From NCBI GenBank assembly GCA_002360555.1, contig DEQS01000021.1:1-23386 (forward strand): 23,386 bases of DNA. Reading direction: 5' to 3'. Below the pieces are notes generated by a model. That model searched no databases and had not been told where the DNA came from. It saw only the letters and a program-made list of their open reading frames with translations. Below are positions 1 through 8,325 of this stretch, piece after piece (position 1 is the first letter of the stretch; each line of letters begins with the position of its first letter). This stretch comes from Chloracidobacterium sp. UBA3360. Lineage in GTDB: Bacteria; Acidobacteriota; Blastocatellia; Pyrinomonadales; Pyrinomonadaceae. Position numbers and translations under genes: made by a program.

Positions 1-1037
1 ATGCCGTGCAGAGCCGTGCGGTCGCGGATTGGATCGAGCGGGCCGCTCTTGCGACCGGAGCAGAACTGACCGTCGAACGCTTGGCCGTTGCGGATGGCGA
101 GCATGTATTGATCCGAGCATTTCCAGGTGAAGGGAAACACACCTTGCTACTCGGCCACACCGACACCGTTCATCCGGTTGGCACAAATCTGAAAAATCCG
201 ACGCGGATCGAGGGCGATAGATTTTCCGGCTGCGGCATTTTTGATATGCGGTCGGGTATTGTGCTGATGCTCGAAACGCTGCGATATTTTACCGTAACCG
301 GCACTCGTCCCGCCCGTCCTATCACAATATTGCTCTCGTGCGACGAAGAGGTCGGCAGCCACAGCGGACAGGAATTTGTCGAGCGTGAGGCCGCAAATGC
401 GGCCGAGTGTCTTGTGTTTGAACCGTCTGCCGAGGGCCGAGTGAAAACCGGCCGCAAAGGCACGGGAATGTACAAACTCACAACTCACGGCGTTCCCGCA
501 CACGCGGGGCTCGAACCCGAAAAAGGTGCCAATGCGATCGCCGAACTCGCCCGCCAGATCGAACACATCCACGCGGTCGCTCGGCCCGAAATTGGCACGA
601 CGGTCAATGTCACGACAATTCGCGGCGGGACGACGACCAATGTCATTCCCGAACAGGCGGAATGTGAGATCGATGTGCGGTTCAGCCAGATGGACGAGAT
701 TGACAGAATAGATGCCGAGTTGAGGTCGCTGTCCGCGACCGATAGCCGCGTGTCATTGGAGCTCACGGGCGGCATCAATCGCCCGCCGCTGGAGCGGACC
801 GATGCGGTTGTCGCGCTGTTTGAACGTGCCCGCGAGATCGGTGCAAGTTTTGGATACGAGCTTGGCGAAGCGCAAGTCGGCGGCGGGTCGGACGGTAACT
901 TTGTCGCGGCGTTGGGCGTGCCGGTTTTGGACGGGCTTGGGATCGCCGGTGACGGAGCACACACCCTCGAAGAACATATTTTAGTTAGCGATATCGCAAA
1001 TCGGGCGACGCTGGTTACCTTATTATTAAGTCAGTAA
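1..1037 (+). CDS. M20 family metallopeptidase (glutamate carboxypeptidase-like), 5'-truncated
   Basis: This is a zinc-dependent M20 exopeptidase, closest by motif to the CPG2/glutamate-carboxypeptidase group that removes C-terminal residues from peptides or folate-like amides. Numbering from the first in-frame GTG at 6, visible metal and catalytic residues are the HTDTVHP motif (H51, D53), the bridging aspartate in IFDMRSG (D80), the EE pair in CDEEVGS (E114/E115), FEPSAEG (E139) and the late histidine in GDGAHTLEEH (H319). The dimerisation lid domain lies between, with HGVPAHAG at its start. Family members carry roughly 30-60 residues before this point, and the frame is open to base 1, so the true start lies upstream of the window. 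No signal peptide can be judged. It ends 12 bases before dprA on the same strand, so co-transcription is possible. Family assignment is secure; the substrate is not known. Confidence 0.9.
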   Translation, partial: AVQSRAVADWIERAALATGAELTVERLAVADGEHVLIRAFPGEGKHTLLLGHTDTVHPVGTNLKNPTRIEGDRFSGCGIFDMRSGIVLMLETLRYFTVTGTRPARPITILLSCDEEVGSHSGQEFVEREAANAAECLVFEPSAEGRVKTGRKGTGMYKLTTHGVPAHAGLEPEKGANAIAELARQIEHIHAVARPEIGTTVNVTTIRGGTTTNVIPEQAECEIDVRFSQMDEIDRIDAELRSLSATDSRVSLELTGGINRPPLERTDAVVALFERAREIGASFGYELGEAQVGGGSDGNFVAALGVPVLDGLGIAGDGAHTLEEHILVSDIANRATLVTLLLSQ

Positions 1038-1049
1038 TACGATGAAAAG

Positions 1050-2177
1050 ATGATCGATTGGATCGCTTTAAATATGACGCCAGGTGTGGGCCCGCGAGCG
1101 GCGACGATGCTGCTTGAGCGGTTTGGTTCGGCGGATGCGGTTTTTCATGCACGGCGGACAGAGCTTGAGTCTTTGCGGTTAAAGCCGGAGACGATCGACA
1201 GCATTATCAAGCGTGAGTTTTACGACCGTGCGACCAGCGAGCTTGAGCGGGTCAAAGAGCTTGGCGGCGACATTTTGATACTCGATGACGGCAGCTATCC
1301 GGCGCTGCTGCGTGAGATCGACGATCCTCCGCCGGTGCTGTATGTCAGGGGCGATTGGCAATCGTGTTTTGATCAGCCGTGTATCGGGGTGATCGGTTCG
1401 CGTAAATGTTCGACGTATGGCGAGAATGCGTCTGAAATGCTGTCGCGTGATCTGGCGTCGAGAGGGATAACAGTCGTTTCAGGGCTTGCTCGTGGTATTG
1501 ATTCTGCTGGGCATCGAGGGGCGATACGTGGTCAGGGTAAGACTGTTGCCGTGATGGGAACCGGTTTGGATAGCATCTATCCAAAGGAAAACAACGGCCT
1601 TGTTCGCGAGATCATAGCTGCGGGCGGATGCGTCGTTACGCAGTTTCCGCTTGGCACGCCGCCGATACCCGAAAATTTTCCCTACCGCAATCGCATCATA
1701 AGCGGGCTGAGTCATGGTGTGGTGATCATCGAAGCGTCCGAGCGGAGCGGGTCGCTGATAACCGCGCGGCTCGCGATGGAACAAAACCGCGAGGTGATGG
1801 CCGTTCCGGGCAACATCACATCCAGAAATTCGTTTGGGACGAATTACCTAATTAAGACCGGGGCAAAGCTGGTGCAGCAATGGCAAGACATCGTCGCCGA
1901 GATGCCGAGCGAGATATCGGCCGCGATATTGCCGCCAAAGATCGACGAGCCAAAAGCCGAGGACGCAAAACGCCAGCCCGAGCTCGTTCCGGCAGATATG
2001 ACCGACAACGAACGCAAGGTTTGGGACGCTCTGACAGCAGACGAATCGACGCATATCGACGTTTTGCTTGAGGCCTCAGGGCTGTCGTTTGGCGATCTAA
2101 ATAGTGCTCTTGTCGCCCTCGATATCCGCGATCTGATCCGCGTTTTGCCGGGAAAACATTATGCCCGCCGGATCTGA
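1050..2177 (+). CDS. dprA: DNA processing protein DprA (Smf)
   Basis: DprA binds incoming single-stranded DNA during natural transformation and loads RecA. The 375-residue protein has the usual order: an N-terminal helix-hairpin-helix-like segment (PGVGPRAATMLLERFG, about residues 12-27), the Rossmann-fold core beginning GVIGSRKCSTYG (about 110-125) and continuing through VSGLARGIDSAGHRGA, GTGLDSIYP, the NFPYRNRIISGLS segment and EASERSGSLITARLA, then a C-terminal winged-helix domain (about 310-375). Length and motif set match full-length DprA. The start ATG gives the expected N-terminus (MIDWIALNMTPGVGP). It follows the M20 gene by 12 bases, and a promoter for the next gene lies just after its stop. 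Its presence suggests, but does not prove, natural competence in this organism. Confidence 0.95.
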   Translation: MIDWIALNMTPGVGPRAATMLLERFGSADAVFHARRTELESLRLKPETIDSIIKREFYDRATSELERVKELGGDILILDDGSYPALLREIDDPPPVLYVRGDWQSCFDQPCIGVIGSRKCSTYGENASEMLSRDLASRGITVVSGLARGIDSAGHRGAIRGQGKTVAVMGTGLDSIYPKENNGLVREIIAAGGCVVTQFPLGTPPIPENFPYRNRIISGLSHGVVIIEASERSGSLITARLAMEQNREVMAVPGNITSRNSFGTNYLIKTGAKLVQQWQDIVAEMPSEISAAILPPKIDEPKAEDAKRQPELVPADMTDNERKVWDALTADESTHIDVLLEASGLSFGDLNSALVALDIRDLIRVLPGKHYARRI

Positions 2178-2189
2178 CGGATGAGGATT

Positions 2190-2217
2190 TTGACATCCTA
2201 AAAAATTTCGCTATGCT
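2190..2217 (+). promoter_or_regulatory. Predicted sigma70-type promoter upstream of topA
   Basis: A perfect -35 hexamer TTGACA (2190-2195) is followed after 16 bases by TATGCT (2212-2217), which matches four of six -10 consensus bases. Initiation is expected near 2224, about 90 bases before the topA start. The RNA would contain a short CCTCGC/GCGAGG stem (2222-2227 with 2244-2249; the first bases depend on the exact start site) and then the terminator hairpin at 2266. Prediction by motif only. Confidence 0.6.
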
Positions 2218-2265
2218 CTAGCCTCGCATTGACAAGCTCAAGAGCGAGGTGTTAGAAGTCTTAAA

Positions 2266-2302
2266 CGTCAGCACAAAAATTTAGGTGCTGGCGTATTTTT
2301 TT
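2266..2302 (+). terminator. Rho-independent terminator or attenuator in front of topA
   Basis: Arms 2266-2274 and 2285-2293 pair over nine positions, with one G-U pair at 2268/2291, around a ten-base loop. A run of T with one A follows (2294-2302). The shape is that of an intrinsic terminator. It lies downstream of the predicted promoter and only 14 bases before the topA start codon, so it either ends read-through from dprA or attenuates topA. There is no room for another promoter after it. Confidence 0.75.
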
Positions 2303-2316
2303 CACTAGCCAGTAAT

Positions 2317-4878
2317 ATGTCAAAGAACCTGTTAATTGTTGAGAGCCCTGCCAAAGCAAAGACCATCGAAAAGATCCTCGGAAAGGATTTTCAGGTGAAT
2401 AGCTGCTTTGGCCATATCCGCGATCTCGAAAAAGCGGGGATGGGTATCGACATCCAAAATGATTTTCTGCCCAGCTACACCGTCCCTGACGATAAAAGAA
2501 AGGTAGTAAACGAACTAAAATCTTTGGCAAAAAAGTCTGACGAAGTATGGCTCGCAACTGACGAAGACCGTGAGGGCGAAGCCATAAGCTGGCATTTGTG
2601 CGAGGTGCTCGGTCTCGACCCGATCACGACCAAACGGATCGTATTTCACGAGATCACCAAACCGGCGATCGAAGCCGCTGTAAATAATCCACGCACGGTA
2701 AATATGGATCTGGTCATGGCGCAGCAGGCCCGCCGGGTGCTGGACCGCATCGTAGGGTTTGAATTAAGCCCTGTGCTGTGGCGCAAGATCAGCGCGAGCG
2801 GAAAAAACCTGAGTGCCGGCCGTGTGCAGAGTGTCGCTGTCCGCCTGATCGCCGACCGCGAACGCGAGATCAACGCTTTTCAATCGTTGAGTCATTTCAA
2901 GATCGAAGGGTTATTTATCGCCGATGACATAACCGGAAAATCCGTCACATTTAAAGCCGAGGGCAGAAAACAGGACAGTGCCGAGGATGCGGAAAAGTTT
3001 TTAAACGGGTGCATCGGAGCTGATTATAAAGTCACGGATATTAAGGTAAAACCCGGCAAACGCACGCCTGCGCCGCCATTTACCACTTCAACCTTGCAGC
3101 AAGAAGCATCCAGAAAACTGGGTTACGGCGTGGCACGGACGATGCAGATCGCCCAGAAATTGTATGAAAACGGGCATATTACTTATATGCGAACCGACAG
3201 CGTCAGCCTGAGCGATACGGCGCTTGCCGACATTACGCAGACGGTGAGTGCCCTTTACGGTGATAGGTATCAGCAGTTTCGTAAATTCAAAAACAAGAAC
3301 GAATCTGCACAAGAAGCTCACGAAGCCATTCGCCCGACCTACACGACGGCCACAACGATCAATGACCCGGAATGGCAAAAGTTATATGAGCTGATCTGGA
3401 AACGCACAATGGCCTCGCAGATGGCCGATGCCGAGCTCGAAAAGACTACGGTCAATATTGAGATCTCCACAAATAAAGAAGAATTGACCGCGTCGGGCGA
3501 GGTATTGAAATTTGACGGATTTCTGAAGGTCTATCGGGAAGATAAAGACGAGGACGAGCAGGAAGAATCATCTGAGGACCTGTTGCCGCCGATGACCGTC
3601 GGACAAATACTGCCGCTGTCTGAACTCAGAGCAACCGAGCGGTTTAGCCGTGCCCAGCCGAGATATACCGAGGCATCGCTGGTCAAAAAATTAGAAGAAC
3701 TCGGCATCGGCCGCCCTTCTACGTACGCCCCGACAATTTCCACGATCCAAAAACGCGGTTATGTCGAAAAACGGGATAAAGACGGCGCTCCGAGGGCTTT
3801 TCGCGTATTGGTATTAAAAAATGATGCCATCAGTAAACGTGAAGAATCTGAGAATACCGGTGCGGAAAAGTCGAAACTGTTCCCGAGTGATCTAGGGCTC
3901 GTGGTGACGGATTTTCTCAAACAGCATTTCGACGCCATCATGGATTACGGCTTTACCGCCAAGATCGAGGGCGAGTTTGACGAAGTAGCCGCCGGAAAAC
4001 TGAAGTGGAATAAGATGCTCGAGGAGTTTTACGGCCCCTTTAAGAAGGATGTCGATAACACCATCGAAAATGCCGAGCGTGCAAAGGGCGAAAGGGTGCT
4101 TGGCAATGACCCCGAAAGCGGCAAACCGGTTGTTGCCCGCATGGCCCGCTACGGCCCGATCATACAGATCGGCAGTGTTGACGAAGAGGAAAAACCGAGA
4201 TTTGCTAAGGTCCCGCCCGGGCAAAGCATTGAAACCATCACGTTTGACGAGGCACTCGCCCTGTTCAAATTACAGGACGCGATGGGCACGTATGAGGGCA
4301 AAGATCTGTCCGTGAGCATCGGCCGGTTTGGCCCTTATGTGAAATGGGGCGACGAATTTATCTCAGTACCCCGCGGCACCGACCTTGCTACGGTTGACAC
4401 GGAAAAGGCGATCGAGTTTATTAAGGCTAAACAGATCGCAGATGCCCCTGTCGGTGAGTTTGACAGTAAACCAATCACAAAAGGAACCGGACGTTTTGGC
4501 CCGTTTATTAAATGGGACGGCATGTTCATCAACGTGCCGCGTCGGTACGATTTTGAGAACCTGACCCAAGACGAGATGAACGAACTTATCGAAGCCAAGG
4601 TTGCAAAAGAGGCGAACCGTTACATCCAACGTTGGGAAGACGAAAAGATCTCGCTTGAGAATGCCCGGTGGGGCCCGATCATCAAATTTGGCAAAAAGAT
4701 CATTTACATCCCGAAAAAAGCTGACGGCACACGCGCGACAGCCGAAGAGGCAGCGGCAATGACGCTGGAACAGGTAAAAAGCCTGATCGAAGCCGAAGTG
4801 CCGGGAGCGTTTACTAAAAAAATAAAGCCTGCGGCGAAAAAGAAAGCGGTAAGTAAAACCGTGAAGAAGAAACGATAG
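2317..4878 (+). CDS. topA: DNA topoisomerase I (type IA)
   Basis: This enzyme relaxes negative supercoils through a transient 5'-phosphotyrosine link. The TOPRIM domain opens with LLIVESPAKAKTIEKIL (catalytic E9) and carries ATDEDREGE with the D82/D84/E86 acidic triad. The active-site tyrosine is Y290 in HITYMRTDS, and the SAGRVQSVAVRLI region lies near 166-178. At 853 residues it is full length. The C-terminus has no CxxC zinc ribbons; it carries at least four repeated modules of the TOPRIM-associated C-terminal type (YGPIIQIG, FGPYVKWGDEFISVP, FGPFIKWDGMFINVP, WGPIIKFGKKIIYIP) and a lysine-rich tail. This arrangement is known from Bacteroidota-like TopA. No clear Shine-Dalgarno precedes the ATG, and a terminator hairpin lies 14 bases upstream. 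After the stop, a hairpin (4888-4897 with 4912-4921) lacks a U-tract. Confidence 0.97.
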   Translation: MSKNLLIVESPAKAKTIEKILGKDFQVNSCFGHIRDLEKAGMGIDIQNDFLPSYTVPDDKRKVVNELKSLAKKSDEVWLATDEDREGEAISWHLCEVLGLDPITTKRIVFHEITKPAIEAAVNNPRTVNMDLVMAQQARRVLDRIVGFELSPVLWRKISASGKNLSAGRVQSVAVRLIADREREINAFQSLSHFKIEGLFIADDITGKSVTFKAEGRKQDSAEDAEKFLNGCIGADYKVTDIKVKPGKRTPAPPFTTSTLQQEASRKLGYGVARTMQIAQKLYENGHITYMRTDSVSLSDTALADITQTVSALYGDRYQQFRKFKNKNESAQEAHEAIRPTYTTATTINDPEWQKLYELIWKRTMASQMADAELEKTTVNIEISTNKEELTASGEVLKFDGFLKVYREDKDEDEQEESSEDLLPPMTVGQILPLSELRATERFSRAQPRYTEASLVKKLEELGIGRPSTYAPTISTIQKRGYVEKRDKDGAPRAFRVLVLKNDAISKREESENTGAEKSKLFPSDLGLVVTDFLKQHFDAIMDYGFTAKIEGEFDEVAAGKLKWNKMLEEFYGPFKKDVDNTIENAERAKGERVLGNDPESGKPVVARMARYGPIIQIGSVDEEEKPRFAKVPPGQSIETITFDEALALFKLQDAMGTYEGKDLSVSIGRFGPYVKWGDEFISVPRGTDLATVDTEKAIEFIKAKQIADAPVGEFDSKPITKGTGRFGPFIKWDGMFINVPRRYDFENLTQDEMNELIEAKVAKEANRYIQRWEDEKISLENARWGPIIKFGKKIIYIPKKADGTRATAEEAAAMTLEQVKSLIEAEVPGAFTKKIKPAAKKKAVSKTVKKKR

Positions 4879-4887
4879 TTAAATGAC

Positions 4888-4921
4888 GAGCCCTCGTAAG
4901 GTATTGCCAAAACGAGGGTTC
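4888..4921 (+). terminator. Hairpin after topA, possible terminator without U-tract
   Basis: Arms 4888-4897 and 4912-4921 form a ten-pair stem containing one G-U pair, with a perfect CCCTCGT/ACGAGGG core and a 14-base loop. It starts nine bases after the topA stop. The following bases (TGAGTATAG) are not a U-tract, so intrinsic termination is doubtful. It could instead protect the transcript 3' end or lie in the leader of the next gene. Confidence 0.4.
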
Positions 4922-5004
4922 TGAGTATAGAATTGCATTCTAGGTAAGCGAAGAAAGTTCCGACAGCTAAACGGAATAGGTTGTTCCGGTGAGATCGGAT
5001 ACGT

Positions 5005-5586
5005 ATGAACGAAAATCTCCAATTCCTGCAAGCATTCTTAAAAAATCCATTAAAGGTTGGCGCCATAGCGCCTAGTTCACCGGAACTTGCGGCTGAGATG
5101 CTCGCGGGCATTCATCCGGATGATCACAACATCGTGCTTGAGCTCGGTGTAGGAACCGGTGCGATCACTAAATTTCTGCGCGGTGCGATCCCAAGCCGCG
5201 ACTCTTACCTCGGCATCGAATTAGACGGCGACCTCGTCAAATCGCTCAACAAAAACTTTCCTGACATGAATATCATCCAGGGAAATGCGGCGGAGGCGTA
5301 TTCGATCCATCAGGATCTCGGCCTCGGCAAGGTGCGGTATCTCGTTTGCTGTCTGCCGTTTGTCTCACTGCCCAAAGAGGTCAGCGAAAGTGTTTTGACC
5401 GAGATCGCAAAGTTTATGGACGAGGGTTGTGAGCTGCGCATTTTCCAATATGCGCACGGATATTTTCTGCCGCCGGCGATCAAGCTACGTGAATTTTTGA
5501 AAAATCGTTACGGCACATCACGACGCAGCCCGCTAGTACTCAAGAACATGCCGCCCGCATTTACGCTCACCTGGTCGACTATTTAG
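5005..5586 (+). CDS. SAM-dependent methyltransferase, phospholipid N-methyltransferase-like
   Basis: This is a 193-residue class I methyltransferase. The SAM-binding glycine motif is VLELGVGTGAITKFL (about residues 48-62), followed by an acidic motif II (YLGIELDGDLV) and an IIQGNAAE segment. The N-terminal FLKNPLKVGAIAPSSPELAAEML and the later CCLPFVSLPKEV are typical of the small PmtA/COG3963 group (bacterial phosphatidylethanolamine N-methyltransferases), which resembles rRNA adenine dimethyltransferases. A role in making methylated phospholipids at the inner membrane is therefore the best inference. The KsgA-like NPPY catalytic motif is absent, arguing against rRNA dimethylation. The start codon gives the family N-terminus; the upstream Shine-Dalgarno is weak. 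It lies alone between topA and the M28 peptidase. Confidence 0.75.
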   Translation: MNENLQFLQAFLKNPLKVGAIAPSSPELAAEMLAGIHPDDHNIVLELGVGTGAITKFLRGAIPSRDSYLGIELDGDLVKSLNKNFPDMNIIQGNAAEAYSIHQDLGLGKVRYLVCCLPFVSLPKEVSESVLTEIAKFMDEGCELRIFQYAHGYFLPPAIKLREFLKNRYGTSRRSPLVLKNMPPAFTLTWSTI

Positions 5587-5660
5587 CTGATTTGAAACAT
5601 TTCCCCGATGTTTGTGGTATAAATAGCTAAATCTCGTCATAAAGATTCAATTAAATTTTC

Positions 5661-5666
5661 AGGAGA
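5661..5666 (+). promoter_or_regulatory. Ribosome binding site of the M28 peptidase gene
   Basis: AGGAGA lies eight bases before the ATG at 5675 and fixes that start. A TATAAA at 5618-5623 could be the -10 element. The nearest TTGAAA (5592-5597) is 20 bases away, too far for a confident promoter. Confidence 0.75.
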
Positions 5667-5674
5667 ACTAAGTA

Positions 5675-7411
5675 ATGTTAAAACGCAAAGTTTTAGGCGT
5701 ATTTTTGCTTGTCAGTGTCATGTTGCCGGGCCTCACGTTCGGGCAAACAAAGGTTTTCGAAGCGCCGAAAGAGGTGATGGACAAGATCAAGGACGAGGGC
5801 ATGAGCCGGTCGCAGGTAATGAAAACCCTCAGCTATATGTCCGATGTGATCGGCCCGCGTCTGACCGGCAGCCCTGGGCTAAAACGCGCTAACGAATGGA
5901 CGCGCGACCAACTGACCTCATATGGTTTGCAAAACGCGCACCTCGAATCATGGGGACCGTTTGGACGCGGCTGGACGCTCAAGAAATTTTACGCGATGGT
6001 CGATGGCCCGGTGGCATTTCCGATGATCGCTTACCCTAAGGCTTGGTCACCCGGAACAGATACACTGATCCCGGCCCCGGTCGTCGATCCAAAAGCAAAA
6101 GGCAAAACCCCGGTCGCGACAGGCAAGCCAAATACCGCCTACACAGCAGAGGTCGTGCGTTTTACCGCTACCAAGGAAGAAGAACTCGAACAGTACAAGG
6201 GCAAGCTCAAGGGCAAGATCGTGCTTGTCGGTGCTATCCGTGAAGTTAAAGCTCATTTCGAAGCTGAGGGCAAACGCGCCGGCGAAAAGGAATTGCTAGA
6301 TCTCGCCGACGCTCCCGATCCGGCAAGTGTTCGCCGTCCGGCGGGTCCCCCGGCTGGCTTGCCAAATAATTTTGCTCAGGCACAGCAGTTTAACTCGCGC
6401 CGTATGCGATTCTTATCAGAAGAGGGTGCCGCCGTTTTGATCGACGCCGGCCGCGGCGATGGCGGGACGATCTTTGTCCAACAAGCAACAGCCGTCCAGC
6501 CGGCTCCGGCCGCTGCGGGAGCTCCGCCAAATCCGCCGGTCCGTCTGTATGACAAAACCGCGACCATTCCCATCCAGGTCAGCGCCGCTGTTGAGCATTT
6601 TAATCGCGTCGCACGCATGATCGACGCCGGCGAAAAGGTCACGATGACGGTCGATCTGGCGGTCGAATATCAGGATCAGGACCCTAACGTCTACAACACT
6701 ATCGCCGAAATACCCGGCACCGACAAAGCCGACGAGATCGTCATGCTCGGCGGCCACCTCGACTCATGGCAGGGCGGAACCGGAGCGACCGATAACGGTG
6801 CCGGATGTGCCGTAATGATGGAAGCAGTCCGCATTTTACAGGCTGCCGGACTCAAACCACGCCGTACGATCCGCATCGCTCTGTGGACTGGTGAGGAGCA
6901 AGGGCTGCTCGGCTCGCGCGCTTATGTCAAACAGCATTTCGGCTATCTTGGTGACGGCACGGCACCGGCTTTTGGCGGCGGAGGCGGCGGAGGCGGACAA
7001 AATGTTGCTCCGCTTGCGCTAACCAAGCTGCCTGAGTACGACAAACTCTCAGCCTATTTCAACATCGACAATGGCACCGGCAAGGTCCGCGGCGTCTATA
7101 TGCAGGGCAACGAGGGCGTTCGGTCGATATTTCGCAGCTGGCTGGCCCCGTTCAAAGACATGGGTGCAAATACGCTGACGCTTTCAAATACAGGCGGTAC
7201 GGATCACCTTGCGTTCGACGGCATCGGTCTGCCGGGATTCCAATTTATCCAGGACGAGATCGAGTACAATTCGCGTACGCACCACTCGAACATGGACACG
7301 TTTGACCGCATTCAGGCCGACGACATGAAACAGATGGCGATCATCCTCGCTGCGTTTGTATATCAAACGGCGATGATGGACGACAAAATGCCGAGAAAAG
7401 CACCGAGATAG
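5675..7411 (+). CDS. Secreted M28 family zinc aminopeptidase with PA-like insert
   Basis: This is an exported exopeptidase of the M28 family, likely periplasmic or extracellular. Residues 1-23 are a signal peptide (KRK, hydrophobic core, cleavage near TFGQ). The catalytic domain shows two-zinc ligands in GGHLDSW (H361, D363), the bridging D373 in GATDNGAG, the EE pair in WTGEEQG (E407/E408), an aspartate in FNIDNG (about 464) and a histidine in RTHHSNMDT (about 536), so the enzyme should be active. The region before it (about 100-340) resembles a protease-associated domain with Pro/Ala- and Gly-rich linkers (residues around 220 and 280). A Gly-run (GGGGGGGG) interrupts the catalytic domain near 435-442. 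It has a good ribosome binding site and ends at a strong terminator, so it is probably monocistronic. It fits a protein-scavenging lifestyle together with the TonB receptor. Confidence 0.92.
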   Translation: MLKRKVLGVFLLVSVMLPGLTFGQTKVFEAPKEVMDKIKDEGMSRSQVMKTLSYMSDVIGPRLTGSPGLKRANEWTRDQLTSYGLQNAHLESWGPFGRGWTLKKFYAMVDGPVAFPMIAYPKAWSPGTDTLIPAPVVDPKAKGKTPVATGKPNTAYTAEVVRFTATKEEELEQYKGKLKGKIVLVGAIREVKAHFEAEGKRAGEKELLDLADAPDPASVRRPAGPPAGLPNNFAQAQQFNSRRMRFLSEEGAAVLIDAGRGDGGTIFVQQATAVQPAPAAAGAPPNPPVRLYDKTATIPIQVSAAVEHFNRVARMIDAGEKVTMTVDLAVEYQDQDPNVYNTIAEIPGTDKADEIVMLGGHLDSWQGGTGATDNGAGCAVMMEAVRILQAAGLKPRRTIRIALWTGEEQGLLGSRAYVKQHFGYLGDGTAPAFGGGGGGGGQNVAPLALTKLPEYDKLSAYFNIDNGTGKVRGVYMQGNEGVRSIFRSWLAPFKDMGANTLTLSNTGGTDHLAFDGIGLPGFQFIQDEIEYNSRTHHSNMDTFDRIQADDMKQMAIILAAFVYQTAMMDDKMPRKAPR

Positions 7412-7438
7412 TTACCGGTCTTTTCGACGCAACTAATC

Positions 7439-7485
7439 GCCCGGATCTGTCGTAATTTTCTACAGATCCGGGCATTTTTGTTTTT
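7439..7485 (+). terminator. Strong rho-independent terminator after the M28 gene
   Basis: Two twelve-base arms (7439-7450 and 7462-7473), GCCCGGATCTGT against ACAGATCCGGGC, pair perfectly around an 11-base loop. They are followed by an 11-base T-tract interrupted by one G (7475-7485). It lies 28 bases after the stop codon. Confidence 0.95.
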
Positions 7486-7533
7486 GAATTTAATGGAATT
7501 GAGTTAAAATCTTGGCGTCTCAACACAAAACAT

Positions 7534-8325
7534 ATGACTAATATTCAATTTCAACGCGGGGCCGTCGATGCCTCAACCGCGATCAGCAGTGCTTGGGAAT
7601 TGATCAAAGGAAATTACGGACTCTATCTCGGCGTCGCCGTCGTGGCAATGGTTCTGACGGGCTGTATTCCATGTCTCAATCTGTTCCTGATAGGCCCGGT
7701 AATGGGCGGCGTTTATTTCTTTGCGCTGCGTGCAATGCGAAATGAGCCGGTCGAATTTGGGATGATGTTCAAAGGCTTTGAGAAATTTGTCCCGCTGATG
7801 GTCATCGGCCTGATACAGTCTATTCCGGGCGTTATCGCACAAGTCATCCGGTTTTCAGTCAATATTGGTCAACTCGGACTCAGCGGCGGGCGGAATCGTG
7901 AGATGGATTTCTTTATGGCGTCGGACAAAGACGTCGCAATTGCGAGCGGATTAATTATCGTGGCTGTGATCGTCGGTATTGTCTTCATGATATTTGCGCT
8001 TGTTTGGTGGATGGTCTTTTTCTTTGCGGTCCCTCTTGCGATGGAGTACGACCTGGGTGCGGTCGACGCGATCAAACTCAGTGCACAGGCGGCGATGGGC
8101 AATATCGGGGGTATGATCGTGCTGCTTATTCTCAGTGTTCTGGTTGGGTTGCTGGGCGTGCTGATGTGCGGCATCGGCGTCATCCTCGTTTCGACACCGA
8201 TCATTTATATCGCGAACGCATTTGTCTATCGACAGGTGTTCCCGTACATCGAGCAGCAATTTAACATGGCACCGCCTCCGCCGGCCTCGTACGGTGATTT
8301 TGGCAGCGGAATGCCCGCTAACTAA
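7534..8325 (+). CDS. Multi-pass membrane protein of unknown function (DUF975/DUF2189-like topology)
   Basis: This is a 263-residue integral membrane protein. Hydrophobic segments lie near residues 28-55, 62-72, 86-108, 133-165 (long, probably two passes) and 190-235. The N-terminal GAVDASTAISSAWELIKGNYGLYL and the internal AMEYDLGAVDAIKLSAQAAMGNIGGMI form a repeated pattern of an amphipathic helix followed by a membrane segment, as in DUF975-like and related bacterial membrane proteins. The C-terminus is a short Pro-rich tail (MAPPPPASYGDFGSG), probably cytoplasmic. I cannot assign a function. A weak promoter-like pair, TTGAAT (7484-7489) and TAAAAT (7505-7510), with a short 15-base spacer, lies just after the preceding terminator. 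Its TAA stop overlaps the stop of the convergent GNAT gene in a shared CTAA. Confidence 0.8.
   Translation: MTNIQFQRGAVDASTAISSAWELIKGNYGLYLGVAVVAMVLTGCIPCLNLFLIGPVMGGVYFFALRAMRNEPVEFGMMFKGFEKFVPLMVIGLIQSIPGVIAQVIRFSVNIGQLGLSGGRNREMDFFMASDKDVAIASGLIIVAVIVGIVFMIFALVWWMVFFFAVPLAMEYDLGAVDAIKLSAQAAMGNIGGMIVLLILSVLVGLLGVLMCGIGVILVSTPIIYIANAFVYRQVFPYIEQQFNMAPPPPASYGDFGSGMPAN

Noticed and set aside
4715..4878. Lys-rich tail of TopA and the small Lys-rich protein at 15701 as homologous
   Set aside because: Shared composition (Lys, Ala, Pro, Thr) but no alignable motif; low-complexity similarity only.
5592..5623. TTGAAA and TATAAA as the promoter of the M28 gene
   Set aside because: The spacer is 20 bases, outside the normal 16-18; only the -10 is plausible.
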